In this document: positions 1-8,692 of the stretch, in pieces
Layout: each line of letters starts with the position of its first letter
How positions within the stretch are numbered: the first letter of the stretch is position 1
Source of the DNA: Pantoea allii
GTDB lineage: Bacteria > Pseudomonadota > Gammaproteobacteria > Enterobacterales > Enterobacteriaceae
Assembly (NCBI RefSeq): GCF_002307475.1
Contig: NZ_NTMH01000035.1
Span: 1-64,000, forward strand
Reading direction: 5' to 3'
DNA: 64,000 nt
Position numbers and translations under genes: made by a program
Notes under the pieces: model-generated
Seen by the model: only the letters and a program-made list of their open reading frames with translations
Told to the model about the DNA's origin: nothing
The model's database searches: none

Positions 1-461
1 CCGGCTCTGTCGCCTTCACCGCCACTTTGCTGGCGGGCGTGATCCTGACCGTAGTAACGCCGATTATGGGCCTGTGGGCGGAACGCGTGGGCCGTGTCCC
101 GTTGATGTGGGGATCGCTGATTTTACTGATCGTCACCATCTACCCTGCCTTTAAGCTGGTGGTGAATCACACCACGCCCACCACGTTGATCGTTATGGTC
201 TGCTGGATGGCGTTGCTCAAGTCGATTTACTTCTCCACGGTGCCGTCGGTCATGGCCGATCTGTTTCCGATGGGCACCCGCGCCAGCGGGATGGCGATCA
301 GCTATAACATCGCGGTGACGGTATTTGGCGGATTTGCGCCGCTGATCTGTACGCTGTTGATTACGGCCACCGGCACCAGCCTGGCACCCGGCTATTACCT
401 GATGGCGATGTCGGTGCTGAGCGGACTGGCGCTGCTGCGGAGTCAGAAGCGCATTCGGTGA
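1..461 (+). CDS. MFS metabolite:proton symporter, C-terminal part (5' end outside window)
   Basis: The open frame runs in from the window edge (codons in phase from base 3) to a TGA at 459-461, so only about the last 152 residues are present. They contain hydrophobic segments typical of the last helices of a major facilitator protein. A WAERVGRVPLM stretch between helices is the usual MFS cytoplasmic loop (D/E-R-x-G-R-[RK/VP]), and the DLFPMGTRASGMAISYN segment is typical of metabolite:H+ symporters of the ProP/ShiA/CitA group. The substrate cannot be read from this fragment. A GC-rich hairpin follows the stop by 6 bases and probably ends the transcript. The gene order to the left is unknown. 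Confidence is high for family and low for substrate. Confidence 0.85.
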   Translation, partial: GSVAFTATLLAGVILTVVTPIMGLWAERVGRVPLMWGSLILLIVTIYPAFKLVVNHTTPTTLIVMVCWMALLKSIYFSTVPSVMADLFPMGTRASGMAISYNIAVTVFGGFAPLICTLLITATGTSLAPGYYLMAMSVLSGLALLRSQKRIR

Positions 462-466
462 GAGAA

Positions 467-490
467 CAGGTGCACAGGGTTGTGCACCTG
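467..490 (+). terminator. Hairpin after the MFS gene
   Basis: CAGGTGCAC and GTGCACCTG form a perfect 9-bp stem around a 6-base loop, starting 6 bases after the MFS stop codon. The run of T that follows is weak, so this may be an RNA-stabilising hairpin rather than a strong intrinsic terminator. Confidence 0.55.
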
Positions 491-736
491 ACGGATTTTA
501 TCGCCGTGATGAACAGACAGCGTGATTTTGGAAAGGGATTCCCATTTTTGTCATCCATGTCAGATTTCCGCAGTTCGTCATGGCAGCCTTAATCGTTTAC
601 GCGTTCTGGCGCATGGTTCATCTTTACGGTGTAGTCAGCAGCTCGGTCCGATTTCAGCATGACCGGGCTTCACTCTTTTTGTTGCATCATGCCCTGTCAT
701 TAAAGTGTTTACCTCTCTCATAACAAGGATGATGGA

Positions 737-913
737 ATGACAATATCTAAGGAAAAGACCAAAACAGATCAGTACCAAATCCGACTTTCTCACGAATTTC
801 GAGCGCAGCTCGAAGAACAGGCGCGTGAGGATGGTGACATCAATCTGGCGACGTGGATAAAGCGGGTGCTGCGGAAAGAGCTTAAGGCAAGGGGCGTTGA
901 GCCGAAGGGGTGA
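737..913 (+). CDS. Small ribbon-helix-helix (Arc/antitoxin-like) DNA-binding protein
   Basis: A 58-codon frame from ATG 737 to TGA 911-913. The product looks like a ribbon-helix-helix protein: a short beta strand around DQYQIRLS, a first helix EFRAQLEEQARED, and a second helix beginning NLATWIKRVLRKEL, followed by a basic tail. This is the Arc/MetJ/ParD layout, also seen in small cryptic-prophage proteins. A purine-rich GATGGA lies just before the ATG. No toxin gene follows directly, so it is either an orphan antitoxin or a small phage-type regulator. Family assignment is by pattern only. It probably binds DNA as a dimer. It sits at the left edge of the decayed accessory region. Confidence 0.6.
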   Translation: MTISKEKTKTDQYQIRLSHEFRAQLEEQAREDGDINLATWIKRVLRKELKARGVEPKG

Positions 914-1186
914 GGTTGTGGTTGGAGTGATTTGAGCGTTTTTGATGATGCGTAATTTAATCCGCTGAACATGCTGTACTTAAGCATCGCCTGGCAGCCA
1001 ATTGAAAGCTACCTAAAACGATTGTTCATTCCAAAACGCTGGTTAGGGATGACCAAATAATGAGACGGCATAACGCGTGCGATTACGTACGAAATGAAAA
1101 GTACATAATTTGCGACTATTCACCGCGTCGTAAACCGATAAATCGACAACCGTGGCCTATTCACTGGCAGCTGAAATAATTAATAA

Positions 1187-1582
1187 CCTGACTATGGCAC
1201 CGCCGCTGGTTATCCGGGACAAGGCTTTAGTCGCCATTATCATTTTTACCGTCAAGCCACAGGACAGGCTTCGGTCGGTGAGACGGATGACATTGCTATC
1301 CTGCAGCTTCGGGAAGAGATATGTCAGCGCCTTGAGCATCCGCTGGTGGTATGGGTCGATCCGTATCGGGTCGGGCGGCGCAGCTGGATGGCTTTACATC
1401 TTTCTGGTGCCAATAATAAGGCACTGGATATTCTCATCATCGTCACAGGCAATACGCTGCTACTATCCGTGCCTGAGTAAAGGACCGGCATTCGCTGTAA
1501 TATTTGTGTGCCTGATGCGACAGATATACTGTGGGTGCTTAAAGAGATAGACTGCGCGACAGAAGCTGATATTAGCCATTAA
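1187..1582 (+). pseudogene. Unknown protein remnant with an in-frame stop
   Basis: This frame follows a TAA at 1184-1186 and has no usable start codon at its head. It reads about 97 residues of protein-like sequence (for example GETDDIAILQLREEI and HPLVVWVDPYRVGRRSW) to a TAA at 1478-1480. The same frame then continues with equally protein-like sequence (CNICVPDATDILWVLKEID) to a TAA at 1580-1582. Balanced composition on both sides of the stop suggests one former gene that lost its 5' end and gained a nonsense mutation. I do not recognise the family. The longer open frame on the same strand (1152-1550) has the skewed composition of a shadow frame. Confidence 0.4.
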
Positions 1583-2024
1583 ACAGTCCCTCCCTTCTCG
1601 TTCTTCACCGTTGAGCTGTGTTGGGCGGGTAAGAAGGATGAGGGTGCGGGCGGCATAGAACCCGCTTTATTTTCGACTCTGACCACTGGCAACGTAAGCT
1701 GGGCTTTCGCCATAACATGGCATATAAGTGGGTTGTATTGCGCATGACACATGCATGCTGCAATCCTTAGCTTTTTTGCACTCCTCAGCACCTCTTTCAC
1801 TGCATTTGTTGTCAGGCCATAAATTATTTATGCGCACTGTTACTGGATTGGATTTAAACAGTATACTGATCAAAAGATTCATGGCATAAACACTGGGCTG
1901 AGTTCGTTAACAGAAGCGAAAGTTCTCGGTCAATATGGCCTAACGTTAGTTATAAATCTGTGTTTAGCTAACGATTATTCCCAGTTTAATATTATTTCTT
2001 TTGCATCTTTTATGAGGGGGTTTC
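1583..2024. other. Gene-free stretch
   Basis: No convincing gene on either strand. Short open frames here have shadow-like composition. The base composition falls sharply toward AT from about 1800 onward, leading into the AT-rich orphan gene at 2025, whose ribosome-binding site (GAGGGGG) lies at the right end. Confidence 0.5.
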
Positions 2025-2783
2025 ATGGAGGCTGTATGGTATGAAAAGACAGTTGAGTATAAATTTGTTTTTATGGCAAAGAGGCTTTGGGGCATAGATT
2101 TACTTTCTCCCCTGGCTGGCAATCCAGAGGTAATAGGTGATGGAATTGTATCTGCGAGCAATCGCTATTATATTATCGAATTCAAGAGAGACTTCGAAAG
2201 TATTCCATCAGAATACGAAAAATACAAAGATGGTATTGAAGGTTTTAAAAAAACCAAAATAACAATGACTAAAAGTCCCCACTGGGAATACCACTACATA
2301 ATCCATGGTTACTACACGCCATCAAATCAGAAGTTTGGTATTTATGTTAATAAATATTTTGGCGTTTGGGAAAAAAGTAAAAAATCAATACGTAATAATT
2401 TTAAGGGCGGGATGGATATAACTCAGCTCAACCAATATGCTACTAAATTTACGGCTTGCAAAAACGGTGACTATGATGATAGCGAAGGCAGCAGTGGTGG
2501 CGAATCGGGACGAGAGATTGTAATTAAGACGAAAATTTTAGCGATTAACAACACTAATAACATTGCGACTATAACTACTTTTGAATACATTAAAAAAGCA
2601 CAAGATGCATTAAAAAAGGCTGCTAAATACAAAGAGGAAGCTAGCGAAAATCAGGAGAGAGAAAAAGTATTGGAAGAACGGCGCAAGTTATTTGAGGCTA
2701 CAAAAGATATAAAGTTAAAAAATAATGGGGGTGTTAAAAGTAAAGTTAACAGCAAGGTTGAAAATGACAAAAACACTAATTAG
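2025..2783 (+). CDS. AT-rich orphan protein with PD-(D/E)XK nuclease-like motifs
   Basis: A 252-residue protein starting at ATG 2025 behind a strong GAGGGGG Shine-Dalgarno 4 bases upstream. The N-terminal third has an early acidic residue (VEYKF, residues 10-14), a GDG turn (about 38-40), and, after a short strand, YYIIEFKRD (about 48-56). Acidic residue, D, then E-x-K on a beta strand is the signature order of PD-(D/E)XK nucleases, here seen only as a motif. The C-terminal third (after about residue 180) is strongly charged, rich in K and E, and probably coiled coil. Codon use is AT-rich, unlike the core genes in this window, which indicates transfer. No partner gene is evident. Possible roles include an orphan restriction or defence nuclease; function is not established. 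Confidence 0.6.
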   Translation: MEAVWYEKTVEYKFVFMAKRLWGIDLLSPLAGNPEVIGDGIVSASNRYYIIEFKRDFESIPSEYEKYKDGIEGFKKTKITMTKSPHWEYHYIIHGYYTPSNQKFGIYVNKYFGVWEKSKKSIRNNFKGGMDITQLNQYATKFTACKNGDYDDSEGSSGGESGREIVIKTKILAINNTNNIATITTFEYIKKAQDALKKAAKYKEEASENQEREKVLEERRKLFEATKDIKLKNNGGVKSKVNSKVENDKNTN

Positions 2784-2985
2784 AATAAAAACCACCTAGA
2801 TATTAAAATCTTTCCAGAAATATTCCACATCTGCAACTCTATTAAAAAACTCACACTTAGTTACTGAGAAATAATTATGGGCTTAACACCATGTTTTAAG
2901 AGCACATATCAACCTAATATTTTAATTAATATCCTTCGTTACAACGATCACTCGCTTAATGTAATCACCTTGTCTCCGTCCTGCG

Positions 2986-3189
2986 TCAGTCTGGCGGCAT
3001 GTCCGCCGCCATTTTCAGGCACTGCTCACGTCGCCTGGCAATCATCTTCCGTATTGCTTCATCAGCAGCTGCATCCGTTATTGACAGCCAGAGTCGTTCG
3101 GCACAATGACAGAGCCCTCGTTGTTCAAGTGATTCAGCAATACTGTCTTCCAGTTTCTTTATGCCTTTCTGATCATACCCGCTATTCTT
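2986..3189 (-). pseudogene. PerC-family regulator remnant
   Basis: On the minus strand an open frame of 67 codons runs between stops and ends at TGA 2986-2988. It has no start codon between the upstream stop and the conserved part. The sequence has the PerC-family pattern: LEDSIAESLEQRGLCHCAERLWLSI, then an IRKMIARRREQCLKMA helix, resembling the (L)EARGLWRRAATRWLEVM...RQRREYCL pattern of PerC-like prophage and plasmid regulators. PerC proteins activate virulence or phage genes. With no start codon, this looks like a 5'-truncated copy. A plus-strand frame over the same bases (2877-3206) is a shadow. Confidence 0.45.
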
Positions 3190-3271
3190 TCAGACTCACA
3201 TTATGACTTCTTCATTTAAACCGGAGTTCTCATCAGGAAAATGGCCCTGACCCCATAACAGGAGCAACCTG

Positions 3272-3873
3272 ATGCAACATCCCTTTGAGCTCGATCCCCA
3301 AATCATCTACAGCCAGGCCGGCTCTGCTGCCAATGCCCTTATCAAATTCATTATAAACAGCGTTGATGCCGACGCCAGCTCGATCATTCTGGATATTACC
3401 CCGGAAGATTTCACCTGCCGTGATGATGGCCGAGGTTCTGCATCGCGTGAAGACGTGAAGCGCTATTTTTGATTCTTTGACACCCTACACCGTGAAAGCG
3501 AGGCCACTTACCGCCGTTTACTGGCCAGATTATGGCGCCTGCAGTGCTGGCAAATGGATGTCGACATGTGCGTAATGGGCTATGAATATGAACTGACAGA
3601 GTCTGGCGAGATTCAGGAAGAATGCGCAATCAGGGAGAGTGATATGAGCCGCTTTCCACTCAGGAACACATGTCTTGCATGCAGGAGATTTGCGACCTTG
3701 TTCGTTACACTCCCGCCCCTGTGAACCTGAAAGGAAATTTTATTGCGCAAAAGCTTGAGCTCGAAAAATGGGACGAGGAGAATGAAGTGACCTGGTATCG
3801 CCTGCGCGAAAACGATGCCATATCCATCTATAATATGGGCGTGCTTGTACGTCATGATCCGGATAATAACTAG
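3272..3873 (+). pseudogene. HSP90-like ATPase (HATPase) protein, broken remnant
   Basis: A good start (AGGAG, 7 bases, ATG 3272) opens a frame encoding an N-terminal GHKL ATP-binding fold. NALIKFIINSVDADAS is the N-box helix, and CRDDGRG is the DxGxG motif. The frame stops at 3470-3472. The same protein resumes in other frames: 3670-3873 encodes QEICDLVRYTPAPVNL and WYRLRENDAISIYNMGVLVRHDP, also typical of the plasmid/phage-encoded ATP-binding proteins of this type. The intact family is several hundred residues long, so this copy has frameshifts, internal deletions and a missing C-terminal part. It should be non-functional. It supports a plasmid or prophage origin for the surroundings. Confidence 0.6.
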
Positions 3874-4055
3874 TGCGTTGGAGGTCTCATGCTCTTAATG
3901 AACTCTGAATCGCTTTAATATGTAATTATCATCACGTAAATATTTCTCTTATTTTCCCATACTCATGCGTAGAAATTCAGTGCTCTTCTGAACATTATAC
4001 CCTCACTGTCAGCAGGTGAGAGTATAATATTTCGTGCTTATGCTACAAGTGATTT

Positions 4056-4442
4056 TTAGAACATCTCCCGCGCCCACTCTGGTGCACATCCCCAAACTTT
4101 ATAGTCATTAATTATTCTTGTGGACTTATTTACATACACTCCAATTGTACAACTATTTTTCTTCCATTGATTATCATAATATTTATTAATAACTGGCTGA
4201 CCTCCCGAGAAAGAAACATCTTGCCCAACTTGTTTATTTGACAGATAAGTTCCATTATCTTTATCGAAGTAAACCAGATCAACGTCTGGGTTATCTGTTC
4301 TTTCAACCTTAACTGCCTGACCATAACGAGATATCGCGACCGAAATATTTTTCCCTACAAGATCACTGGCTCCAGCGCGATCTGCGCATCCATTCAACAT
4401 CAAAGTTGTTAACAAGGCGAATAAACCGAATATTTTTTTCAT
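4056..4442 (-). CDS. Small lipoprotein of unknown function
   Basis: A 128-residue product with a classical lipoprotein signal: MKK, a hydrophobic stretch, then LNGC, giving a predicted lipidated Cys19. The residue after the Cys is Ala, which favours outer-membrane sorting. The mature part (GKNISVAISRYGQAVKVE, then DLVYFDKDNGTYLSNKQ) resembles small enterobacterial lipoproteins whose leading segment predicts a BamE/SmpA-like alpha-beta fold, but this is only a resemblance. It has two cysteines near the end (SCTIGVYV and VWGCAPEW) that could form a disulfide. Base composition is AT-rich. No partner gene adjoins it. Function is not recognised. Confidence 0.7.
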   Translation of the reverse strand: MKKIFGLFALLTTLMLNGCADRAGASDLVGKNISVAISRYGQAVKVERTDNPDVDLVYFDKDNGTYLSNKQVGQDVSFSGGQPVINKYYDNQWKKNSCTIGVYVNKSTRIINDYKVWGCAPEWAREMF

Positions 4443-5505
4443 CTTTCATCTCACGGTTGTTCTGAGCTATTCAGAAGGTTGATAGTTTTTACAAAAAAGA
4501 GAGGTTGAATTAAAAAAACACCATGCTGAAATTTAAACCATGCATCACTAATGGGCTACACTCAAAACTTCGGCCTTATCAAAATTAGAATATTTTAGAG
4601 ATGCCTTACATACAAAATCTTCGTGTGCTCGATGCGCATAACATGCTAAATAAATAGTTTTTAATTATTTTTAAGTCCATAAAAAGGTTTGAAATATGCT
4701 TTCAGTTCACAGGGAGAATATTTAAATCACAAAAACATGCCAAATATGAGCTTTTACTGCTGTACTTTACTAACTGCTTTCCATTAATAAACCCTGGCAT
4801 TATATGTGCATTAATGCCAGCACGTTCACTGTTTCATAAATGATGTATATCAAAGCTTGATGAGTATCTATTGTTACTTTGCATTCATATACTTATCTAG
4901 CTCTTACGGTGTCAGTTTAGATATTAAGCTAACGTAAAAAAATGTAAGCTGCAACAATTTATACTTATAAAAAATATCAAAACGTGTAGTTCTCTTATAA
5001 TTATTACCCTTACAAAACATCAGAAAAATAATTAAATAATACTTATGATAAAAGATAAGAATAATTTTAATTCATTAACAGCAAAGTCAAACCACCCCTA
5101 ACACATGTAACGCCATGAAAATATTAATAAATACACTAAAACCATTAAAAAAAGAGACAAATAAAACCATATTTAGTTCAAGAATAAAAAATAAGAATAA
5201 CTCATTTTGCATTAATTTATGATACTCAGCGCGGTTTATTACAAAAGAAAATCTTATATAAGTGTACACTATCTGCCATGCCAGCAGGACATTTCATATG
5301 TGTGATTATTTGAATGTCGCACTTCCAGAATGATTCTGAAACTCCTTGTAACTTTATTTTTTCTCGACAGGAGGATAAATTACAAGTCGATAAATTCAGT
5401 ATTTTGTTCGCTACAAGGTTTATCGCCATGCGTAGCCACCTGCCACTTTTGATTAATACACCGCGATGTTGGTAATGTCTTCATAAGTCACATGAGGACA
5501 TCCCC
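4443..5505. other. AT-rich intergenic stretch without a gene
   Basis: About 1 kb of strongly AT-rich DNA. The small frames here (for example 5087-5269 and 5226-5429 on the minus strand) lack ribosome-binding sites and have skewed composition, so I do not support any as genes. Such DNA is a typical target of H-NS and is common in old horizontally acquired segments. It ends at an IS3-type transposase fragment. Confidence 0.5.
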
Positions 5506-5798
5506 TTGAAGAAGCAATTTTCCGACGAACAGATCATCAGTATTCTCCGCGAAGCTGAAGCTGGAGTATCAGCCCGTGAACTCTGCCACAAACACGCCAC
5601 TTCCGATGCCATGTTTTACACCTGGCGTAAAAAGTAGGCGGTATTGAGGCGCCCGAGGTTATACCCGGTGAGGTTGTTATCGGGAATGCATTGGGTGACG
5701 AACGGCGTCGGGTTCTGCTGACACCAGTGCATTACTGGGAGGGGTGGTCCAGACGTCTGCAGAAGTATGCCGAAAAGCAAAATAAAGAAGCTGCATGA
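5506..5798 (+). mobile_element. IS3-family transposase OrfA fragment fused to unknown reading frame
   Basis: From TTG 5506 the frame encodes the start of an IS3/IS407-type OrfA: KKQFSDEQIISILREAEAGV and ARELCHKHATSDAMFYTWRKK, the helix-turn-helix of the small transposase subunit. A TAG at 5635-5637 interrupts it. If one T is restored (TAT for TA), the expected Y-G-G-x-E-x-P-E continues (GGIEAPEV). After that point the sequence departs from IS3 and runs as a different open frame, ending HYWEGWSRRLQKYAEKQNK at TGA 5796-5798. OrfB and the right inverted repeat are absent. This is a dead, truncated element joined to something else. Confidence 0.6.
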
Positions 5799-5877
5799 CG
5801 GGAAACAAATTCGAATCTGTTAATCATCAAAGAGTATTTTTTTACCACTTAATAAACCGATCAAGAAGCCACTTAAA

Positions 5878-6771
5878 TTAAGCAGAAAAACGCAGCAGCT
5901 CGATCACTGTGGCTAGCGCCACGGAATGGTTTCTGCGGTTGGGGTAATAGAGGTAAAAACCGGGAAACGGCACGCACCAATCGTCCAGCACCCGCCGCAG
6001 CCGCCCGCTCGTCAGGTGTTCCTCTGCCTCCTGCTCAATGGCGAAAGCAATGCCGACATGCGCCAGAGCCGCCTGCAGCAGCAATCTGGCGTCATCCACG
6101 ATAAGCGGGCTGTTGACCGCCACGGAAAACCGCTGCTCCCCCTGCTGAAATGTCCATTTGTAGCGCTCGCCCGAAGAGGCCTTGCGCCAACCGATGCAGC
6201 GATGCTGCAGTAAATCCTGCGGGTGCTTCGGTTCGCCGTGCCGTTGAAAATAATCCGGTGTGGCCACGATGGCGAAACGCAGGTCCGGCGTCAGGCGCAC
6301 CGCGCGCATATCGTTGTGCAAATCCTCGCCGAGCCGAATACCGGCGTCAAAGCCTTGCTCGACGATATTGGCCAATCCCTCGTCCGCCACCACCTCCAGC
6401 GTAATGCCGGGGTACTCGCTGGCCAGCTGCCCCAGATGTGGCACGATGGCTAGCTCGATCGCCGAACGCGGCGCGTTGATGCGCACCAGGCCACGCGGTC
6501 CTTCGCGAAACGCATTCAGGCTCTCCAGCGCGGCGTCGATGTCTGTAAAAGCCGGCACCAGCTGTGCGAGCAGATGCTCTCCGGCCTCCGTCGGCGAGAC
6601 GTTGCGGGTGGTGCGGTTCAGCAGGCGAATGCCCACCTGCGCTTCCAATTCGCGTAGGGTGTGGGTCAGCGTCGGCGGCGTCACGCCCAATCGGGCGGCT
6701 GCGCGGCGGAAGCTGCGTTCACTGGCGATAGCAACGAAAGCCGCCAGGCCGGACAATTCGGGTTTCTTCAT
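5878..6771 (-). CDS. LysR-family transcriptional regulator
   Basis: A 297-residue LysR regulator. The N-terminal winged helix-turn-helix occupies about residues 5-65 (FVAIASERSFRRAAARLGV, then LTHTLRELEAQVGIRLLNRTTRNVSPTEAG), followed by a substrate-binding domain to the end (GLVRINAPRSA, then DAGIRLGE). Length and layout are those of the group that controls divergent oxidoreductase genes (DmlR/YafC-like). It is transcribed divergently from a short-chain dehydrogenase gene across about 107 bp, so it most likely regulates the dehydrogenase-reductase-SMP30 operon. An inverted repeat in the gap is a candidate operator. Codon use is GC-rich and matches the operon to its right but not the AT-rich DNA to its left, so regulator and operon probably arrived as one cassette. 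Confidence 0.9.
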   Translation of the reverse strand: MKKPELSGLAAFVAIASERSFRRAAARLGVTPPTLTHTLRELEAQVGIRLLNRTTRNVSPTEAGEHLLAQLVPAFTDIDAALESLNAFREGPRGLVRINAPRSAIELAIVPHLGQLASEYPGITLEVVADEGLANIVEQGFDAGIRLGEDLHNDMRAVRLTPDLRFAIVATPDYFQRHGEPKHPQDLLQHRCIGWRKASSGERYKWTFQQGEQRFSVAVNSPLIVDDARLLLQAALAHVGIAFAIEQEAEEHLTSGRLRRVLDDWCVPFPGFYLYYPNRRNHSVALATVIELLRFSA

Positions 6772-6798
6772 GCTATTGATATAAATTATCTAATAGTG

Positions 6799-6842
6799 AG
6801 ATGAATTTTTAGCAGATAGTTATCCTTCATCTAACAACATAG
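6799..6842. promoter_or_regulatory. Inverted repeat between LysR gene and its divergent operon
   Basis: AGATGAA (6799-6805) and TTCATCT (6836-6842) form an interrupted inverted repeat within the AT-rich divergent gap. It is a candidate operator for the LysR protein. LysR sites are usually T-N11-A palindromes, so the fit is loose. Confidence 0.3.
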
Positions 6843-6877
6843 CATTGTGATCGAACCCATTACCAGGTATCGATGCG

Positions 6878-7678
6878 ATGATGAATGCTACAGCTCCAAT
6901 CCATGAAACGCCGCGCCGTCTGGCGGGCAAAGTCGTACTGGTGAGCGGCGGCGGCACCGGCATAGGCCGCGCCGCCGCGCTGGCCTATGCCCGAGAGGGA
7001 GCCAAAGTGGCACTCGCCGGCCGGCGCGCGGCGGAGATCGAAGCCACGGCGCGCGATATCGCGCTGGCTGGCGGCGCCGCCCTGCCCATCGTGACCGACG
7101 TCTCCCAGGAAGACGATATCCGCCGGTTGCTAGCTGCGGTGACCGCCCATTACGGCCGGCTCGATGTCGCTTTCAACAACGCCGGCATCATCGGCAACTT
7201 CGCCCCCATCACCGAACAGAGCAGCGAGGATTTTGACCGGGTGATCGCCATTAACCTCAGAGGCGTCTGGCTGGCGATGAAATACGAGATTGAAACCTTC
7301 CTGGCTCAGCGCTCTGGCGGCGTGATCATCAACACCTCCTCCTGGCTGACCCACGGTGCGATGGCCGGCTCATCCAGCTACTCCGCCAGCAAGGGCGCGC
7401 TCGATGCGATGATCCGCGCAGTGGCGCTCGAATACAGCGGCCAGGGTATCCGCGTCAACAACATCAACCCCGGCATCATCGATACGCCGATGGCGCGCGG
7501 CAGCGTGGCCGACAGCGCGGCATTCGCGCCCTTTATCGCCCACACACCCGCCGGCCGCCTGGGTGAATCGGAAGACATCGGGGATGTGGCCCTGTGGCTG
7601 GCGACGGACGAGGCCCGCTTCATCACCGGCCAAAGTCTGCTGGTGGACGGCGGTTACACCATCGCCGGCATACGCTGA
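6878..7678 (+). CDS. Short-chain dehydrogenase/reductase
   Basis: A 266-residue classical SDR oxidoreductase. The NAD(P)-binding glycine motif SGGGTGIG is near residue 24, NNAG near 101, a catalytic Ser in the INTSSW strand, and YSASK (Tyr-x-x-x-Lys) near 168. The C-terminal GQSLLVDGGYT is typical of 3-ketoacyl-ACP reductase-like SDRs. The arginine of AGRRAAEIE at the end of the second strand favours NADP(H). Start choice is between two adjacent ATGs (6878 or 6881). It is the first gene of a three-gene operon with an aldo/keto reductase (12 bp downstream) and an SMP-30-like protein, divergent from the LysR gene. The substrate is unknown, perhaps a sugar, lactone or xenobiotic carbonyl. Confidence 0.9.
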   Translation: MMNATAPIHETPRRLAGKVVLVSGGGTGIGRAAALAYAREGAKVALAGRRAAEIEATARDIALAGGAALPIVTDVSQEDDIRRLLAAVTAHYGRLDVAFNNAGIIGNFAPITEQSSEDFDRVIAINLRGVWLAMKYEIETFLAQRSGGVIINTSSWLTHGAMAGSSSYSASKGALDAMIRAVALEYSGQGIRVNNINPGIIDTPMARGSVADSAAFAPFIAHTPAGRLGESEDIGDVALWLATDEARFITGQSLLVDGGYTIAGIR

Positions 7679-7690
7679 GGAGACGATGCC

Positions 7691-8662
7691 ATGAACTACG
7701 TTCGGCTTGGCGACAGCGGCCTAAAGGTGTCTCGTCTCTGCCTGGGCTGTATGACCTATGGCGATCCGGCCTGGCGCCCCTGGGTGCTGAAGGAAGATGA
7801 AGCGCGCCCCTTTATCCGCGAAGCACTGGAAGCGGGCATCAATTTTTTCGATACCGCCAACATTTACTCCGGCGGAGAAAGCGAGCGTCTCCTCGGCCGC
7901 GCGCTGAAGGCCTTCGCCCGTCGCGAAGACGTCGTGATCGCCACCAAGGCCTACTTTCCGATGGACGCGCAGCCGAACAGTCGGGGTCTATCGCGCAAGC
8001 ACCTGCTGCACAGCGTCGACGCCTCTTTGCAGCGGCTGGGGACGGATTACCTCGATCTGTTTGTGCTGCATCGCTTCGACACCGAAACGCCGATCGAAGA
8101 AACCGCCGATACCCTCGACGGCCTGGTGCGGGCGGGCAAGATCCGCTATCTCGGCGCCTCCTCGCTGCACGCCTGGCGCCTGATGAAAATGCTGGCCTTT
8201 CAACGCCGACACCGCCTGGCGCCGTTTATTTCGCTGCAGAGCCAATACAACCTGGTGACGCGTGAAGACGAAGAGGAACTGATCCCGCTGTGCCTGGAGG
8301 AGGGGCTCGGCCTGACACCTTGGTCGCCGCTGGCCCGCGGCGTGCTGGCCGGTTCCGGCAGCGCCGGCACGCTGCGCGCCGCTACCGACGAACAGGCGCC
8401 TCGTTGGTACGGCGGTAGAAACGAGGTGGAACGCACCGTCGCGGCGGTAGCGGAGGTGGCGGCCGCGCGCGGCGTTCCACCGGCGCAGCTCGCGCTGGCC
8501 TGGCTGTTGGCCAAACCCGGCGTGGCGTCGCCGCTGGTAGGCATGTCCAAGCCGCATCATCTGCAGGATGCGCTGGCGGCGCTCACCCTCAACTTATCGC
8601 CGCAAGACGTGGCCGCGCTGGAGGCGCCAATGGCGCATGCTGTCCGCCCCGAACGCTGGTAG
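7691..8662 (+). CDS. Aldo/keto reductase
   Basis: A 323-residue AKR (TIM-barrel NADPH-dependent oxidoreductase), close in layout to the YajO/AKR11-like group. The start has a good GAGGAG site upstream. Visible motifs are INFFDTANIYSGGESE (catalytic Asp and Tyr of the tetrad), VIATKAYFPM (catalytic Lys), and LDLFVLHRFD (catalytic His). QSQYNLVTREDEEELIPLC and PWSPLARGVL are standard AKR loops. It lies between an SDR and a secreted SMP-30-like protein, consistent with a small pathway that reduces a carbonyl substrate. The substrate is not predictable. It is GC-rich like its neighbours. Confidence 0.92.
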   Translation: MNYVRLGDSGLKVSRLCLGCMTYGDPAWRPWVLKEDEARPFIREALEAGINFFDTANIYSGGESERLLGRALKAFARREDVVIATKAYFPMDAQPNSRGLSRKHLLHSVDASLQRLGTDYLDLFVLHRFDTETPIEETADTLDGLVRAGKIRYLGASSLHAWRLMKMLAFQRRHRLAPFISLQSQYNLVTREDEEELIPLCLEEGLGLTPWSPLARGVLAGSGSAGTLRAATDEQAPRWYGGRNEVERTVAAVAEVAAARGVPPAQLALAWLLAKPGVASPLVGMSKPHHLQDALAALTLNLSPQDVAALEAPMAHAVRPERW

Positions 8663-8692
8663 GCCCTTTTCCTTCATTCCAGGAGAGAAGAC

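Noticed and set aside
1152..1550. 132-codon open frame
   Set aside because: Its residue composition is that of a shadow; the frame at 1187-1582 is far more protein-like.
2877..3206. 109-codon plus-strand frame
   Set aside because: Antisense to the PerC-like remnant, with no ribosome site.
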